Notes under the pieces: model-generated
Told to the model about the DNA's origin: nothing
Seen by the model: the letters and a program-made list of their open reading frames with translations, nothing else
Database searches by the model: none
Assembly: GCA_014898415.1 (NCBI GenBank)
Contig: RCTD01000024.1
Span: 186,001-250,000 of the forward strand
Reading direction: 5' to 3'
DNA length: 64,000 nucleotides
DNA from: Stromatinia cepivora
Lineage: Eukaryota > Ascomycota > Leotiomycetes > Helotiales > Sclerotiniaceae
Translations under genes and position numbers: made by a program
Shown here: in pieces, positions 59,849 to 64,000 of the stretch
Layout: the number at the start of each line of letters is the position of its first letter
How positions within the stretch are numbered: the first letter of the stretch is position 1

Positions 59849-62800
59849 TATCGGCTCATGTATGTTGGAGGCGGATAATATAAGAGCGGGTGGTTAGATG
59901 TTGTGTTTTTTTTTTTTGCTGTGCTGTGTTATGCTGAGTGGAAAAGTGACCCGACCGGTAAGGCTTTGTGATGAGCAACAAAGGAATTTGACAGGATTTG
60001 TTGGGCGGGGATAAAAACTTGAGTGGTTGATTGTTGATTTCTATAATAGGATGAATAAAGATAAATTGAATGGATTGATATATTCGAAGATGGATCAAAG
60101 GTTTGATATTAATGTTTATCGAATGACGTTTTGTATTTATTTGGTTCGAAAGTGAAGTTTGTGTTGTGGGAAGAAGTAAGAAAGGATTTTGAAGGTTTGA
60201 AGAATTGCCGATGGAAAGAACAAGTAGGTTTAGATGATGGCTGATGGCTGGGAGGGGAAAGAAAGCGGTAATCAGTAAGTGGCAAATTGAAATGGGAAGT
60301 CACACTAATTGACTGAGCTAGCGATATACTAAGCCCAAAATTACTTAGATTGCATTTAATCGAAATATCTTACGGTTCTTACCGGTTGAATTAGCGAAAC
60401 AGAAGAACGCTTAACTCCTTTTGTAATAGATATTTATGAAAGGAAAGTATTAAAGGCGTTTTAGGCGTAAAAAAGGAATGTCGATTGGTCTCCGTACTAA
60501 TCCCTAACCCCCTTGCTGTCCGTCCCTTCTAGGTACAACCTCCCTCTAAGTTCCGATTAACTCTGTCACACTTCCAGGGCCACCAGGGCTTAAAGCTTCT
60601 CTTCAACCATTCAAATCAATACATTTTAAACACCTGCATAGCAAGTTTTTTTTAAGAACAACAATACAACAAGCCCGTTCTTACTATTTACCAGAGTCGG
60701 ATAGATTGAAACGGAGTCCAAAAGGAATTCAATAGGTAGTAGAGTTGAGGGAGTTTTGCTTTCTGAATCGTCCGTGGGGACCTGGGTTAGAACTTTGGAA
60801 CTTTAGCACTCAACTCTGAGTTCTCCAGGCCCAACATGCCATTATCCAATTACTCATTTGATGATCTCATTACATAGTTCCCACCGAGATTACACAGCCA
60901 TTCCCAATCTTTATCATTATCTCCATATAGTCATAGCATAAAATTGATTCCCATATTTATTTAATCTCCCACTAGGTACGAATATTGAATTCTTCAAAGT
61001 TAATTGAATATATTTACAATCCAAAAATAGCTAGAACATCTTCAGTGCAAAAAAAGAAACTACAGAGTACACAGTACAGCAAAGTAATGTCTCCGAATGA
61101 ATGGTGCAGAAAAGAGTTATTCCTTTTGTTTACATCGGTTCCATGTTTTGTACTCTGAATGGTGCTTGCTTACTCCGTACTTGCGGATTGAGCACTGTGG
61201 AAATCATACCCTACAGATTAAAACCGGATGAAAGAAAGGATGTTTAAAATCTGGAACACCCAAGGATCAGCAACCGTCCCTCCCGCCCTCGTCCTGTACA
61301 CAGTGCTGCACAAATCGTTCTCCTAATTAATCATTGGCCACCATCAACCCCCCGAAAATCAGATAAGTAAGAAATGCTACCGCCGTCAGCGCAGCAGCGC
61401 CAGTGCCAGCAAATACTATACGATACTATGCACGACTACAGTTACCCTCGCTGAACTCTGCATCCTGGTAAACTTAGTCCTGCATGATGTTTTAGAAGCA
61501 GTTATTGAACAGATGGGGTTTATTGGTCCTGAAGATCATACAACCGCAGTACCCTCTAAATCCTAACGCTCTGTTCAGTATAGCATGCGCGAGTACTCTC
61601 ATTTCCGTTTCCAGCGATAGCCACTACAAACGGCAGCTTTCATTTAAAAGGAAGCGATTGAAATGCTTGAAATGCTTAAAATGCACCTTGATTTCCAAAA
61701 TTCGATTTCCCCTCAAGCCTCGACGGTAACCCCACATTGAAACGGAATGGCTCGAGTGGGAGATTCGAAGGATGCGGAAAGGAAATTCGTGCATAAATCC
61801 TCCACAACACTACGCTATAAATCATAACACCACAAATTGAACCACAGCAGTCCATTACAACGATCAACCCACCACTACGGAGTTATCATGACCAAGGAAA
61901 TGCTCTAGGTATTTGCTCGATACACAACACACTCGTGATGATGTACTCACCCACTAGTTAAAAAGCTCGTAGTTATCAAATATGATACAACACAGCCTAT
62001 AAAACAATGGCATGATATTGGATCTGCATAAATTTCCCCTCGTATAATACCACCAAATTATTCTAGATGCTCTTTACGGATCTACCGTACACTAGTGATG
62101 TTCTCACTTTGCACCTCTTACACACCAAAATAAGAAATCCAGACAAGAAACCTCCCCCCTCCCCTCCATAATCCCAAAAGGATTCCCTTCCAATAATCCC
62201 GGAGAAGGCTGAGTTGTGCAACCAGCGCACGGGGTTCACTATCCCTCCCTGAGTCCCTGTAAAGCTGCCAAGTCTCTCCATTTTGTTCCAGATCATCCTA
62301 GTAGATCTGGCGCCAAGCTGGAATGATGTGAAGCATGAATGGGATCGCTTAGAAGTTTTGAAAATGTCAAGCTAGGGTTGTATTTGGGTTGAACTCCGTA
62401 TGAAGGTCCTTTGAAAACAAATACCAATCAATATGAAGCATGCGTTTCGATGTGACACTCAGGGGTGTGAAATGGGATAGTGGCTACTGGTTTGCTTGCG
62501 CGGCTGAGGAGTGTATTTAAATGGTGCGTGTGGATGGATGTATTCCTGTATGAAATGTTGGAGATGTTCACCGCTTTTTTGCACAACTTTAGTGTACGGT
62601 AGTTCTTATGTTGCATAAACGGATTTGATCATTTTACCCCACCACCCGTCGCAAATTCTGAAGATCATGTACAAAATACAAAACCATTAAAGTGAGGCGG
62701 TGAAGATAGATTGGATTGACTGTGGCGAATTTCTCGCTTCCTAAAGTACCTAGGTGATTATGATTCTCCATATGGTGCAATCAATCAATATTCATCTGAT

Positions 62801-63851
62801 TATGAACCGATTTTAGATATCAGATAGATATCAGATGTTGTGTTACAAGTGGTTGTAGTCATAACTTTAATTGTGAAGCCAGTGGTATGATGTTCCAAAC
62901 ACAAAGCTACAAGTACAATGACCCATGAGATAGATCAAGAAGATGTAGTTGGGCTTGCAATGATAAGATATTCGATATCTCTCTGCTACAAATAGATGAA
63001 CCTAGAAGGAATGTTGCCATTAAGTGAGCCAGAAAAGCGAGTCTCGAGTGGAGCTGTAGGTGGAAACGAGTCTGACGTGGGGAGAAGGTTCGTGGTACAA
63101 TGTCGTCGAGTCAAATCCATACTTGATCATACGTACTCAAAATACAGCCTCAAGTCTCCAACAATCAAGACAAGAGATTTTTCGAATACTTTGATCTTGC
63201 ATTTTATTGTCTCCGCTGCCTCCAATACCTCTAGGCCAATCACCTAGCATCCCCGCCACGTCACACAAAACCCATTTGAATACCTTCAAAAATTCCAAAA
63301 TCCAATCCACGTAGAACATATTATTTGCCCTCCAAAAGCAGAGACACGTGTCGAACATGAGACCAGTATGCTATGCTATGTCAGAATCTCACATATGTAG
63401 ATATATCCTTGAAGGTAACTAATTGAGATATATCTAGCGAATGTACTGGCCTAGTGGAATGCAGAATGAAATTTCGAATATTGCTGTGAGTATAATACGA
63501 TGCGAAATTTTAGATCAACTTTGTTGATAGAGTTAATGGGTCTGCCTAGCCATTTATAGTAGCTGATTTTGGCAAGATTCTTGTCTCCATGTTTATCAGA
63601 CGTGACTTCTTCGATGAGGTTTGGATACTTCTCGGGACGGAAGTCCACATCCCTCTGTTTCCAATTTGCCAGTAAGATGGGAGTTCGTCTTTTCCTCTTC
63701 GGATATCCGGGAAGCTTCATGATATGGCAGGTGTGAACCTTTATCCATTCCCGTTCCCCCCCCAAGTTCCTTCAAGTCGGATATTCGTGAAACATGCCAC
63801 TAGTTTGCTTTACAACTTGGGCTTTTTCCTATTGTTTTCAAGACGCTGGCT
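59849..63851. other. Long stretch without a supported gene
   Basis: About 4 kb of ordinary composition. The left part is likely the promoter and long leader of the 198-aa gene, with a T run at 59,906-59,919. Frames of 60-105 codons at 62063-62296, 62996-63247 and 63451-63765 were inspected. The last, whose first true ATG starts MKLPGYPKRKRRTPILLANW, is the most protein-like but remains unsupported; it lies just downstream of the gene at the right edge and may be its 3' UTR. Confidence 0.45.
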
Positions 63852-64000
63852 TTATTTATCCAAACCTCGAGCTTTAATAAATCGATTGATCTGTTCCCTA
63901 GTAAGCTTTTCATTATATTGCTCTTGAGCCTCATAAAATGATATCATTTCTTGCGTGCAATCGACGATTGCTTCGATGTCAATAGTACTTTCTGCAAGCC
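63852..64000 (-). CDS. C-terminal part of a gene running off the right edge
   Basis: The minus strand is open from the window edge to a TAA at 63852-63854 and encodes 48 residues: AESTIDIEAIVDCTQEMISF and then YEAQEQYNEKLTREQINRFI, ending KARGLDK. The peptide is charged, helical and clearly protein-like, without stops. The start codon and any domains lie beyond 64,000. I do not recognise the family from this tail alone. Confidence 0.6.
   Translation of the reverse strand, partial: LAESTIDIEAIVDCTQEMISFYEAQEQYNEKLTREQINRFIKARGLDK

Overview
This window is nuclear DNA of a filamentous ascomycete. The evidence is short spliceosomal introns with GTRNGT donors and CTAA-type branch sites, fungal forms of BiP, Hbs1, Vps27 and a Doa4-like deubiquitinase, and AT-rich retroelements carrying C-to-T/G-to-A damage typical of repeat-induced point mutation (RIP). 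A leotiomycete (Sclerotiniaceae-like) is my best guess, from general resemblance only. No base composition was computed; 'AT-rich' is by eye.

Region 1 (1 to about 32,520) is a RIP-damaged, nested retrotransposon block with no intact host gene. One Ty1/Copia family with 166-bp LTRs occurs three times: copy 1 (1-4536, +, cut by the window edge, inserted in a Gypsy RNase H region), copy 2 (14981-20458, -, 5-bp target duplication GATTA) and copy 3 (25322-30755, +, target duplication CAATA). The interrupted Gypsy element continues to a polypurine tract and 3' LTR at 10046-10336. Between its integrase and that LTR lies a long extra same-strand reading frame of about 1,100 codons. A 2.3-kb internally deleted chromovirus (21651-23991, target duplication ATCAA) keeps only a gag-like piece and an integrase-tail/chromodomain. 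A nearly undamaged 382-bp solo LTR (20759-21140, target duplication TTAGA) and a second solo LTR (31080-31343) are also present. In all the LTR pairs, RIP damage is weakest at the outer ends and strongest on the inner side.

Region 2 (about 32,900-47,432) is compact and gene-rich. BiP/Kar2 (-, 5 exons, HDEL end), HBS1 (-, 5 exons, ribosome-rescue GTPase), VPS27 (-, 5 exons, ESCRT-0) and a Doa4-like deubiquitinase (+, 2 exons) follow one another. VPS27 and the deubiquitinase are divergently transcribed from a 1-kb spacer and act in the same multivesicular-body pathway. All exon chains were checked by phase arithmetic and close in frame.

Region 3 (47,433-64,000) is gene-poor with normal composition. 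It holds a possible decayed coiled-coil fragment, two small spliced orphan candidates near 52 kb, two tandem repeat arrays, a 108-residue mitochondrial-type protein gene whose 593-bp intron contains a 103-codon in-phase ORF, a 198-residue low-complexity protein gene, and the 3' end of a gene that runs off the right edge.
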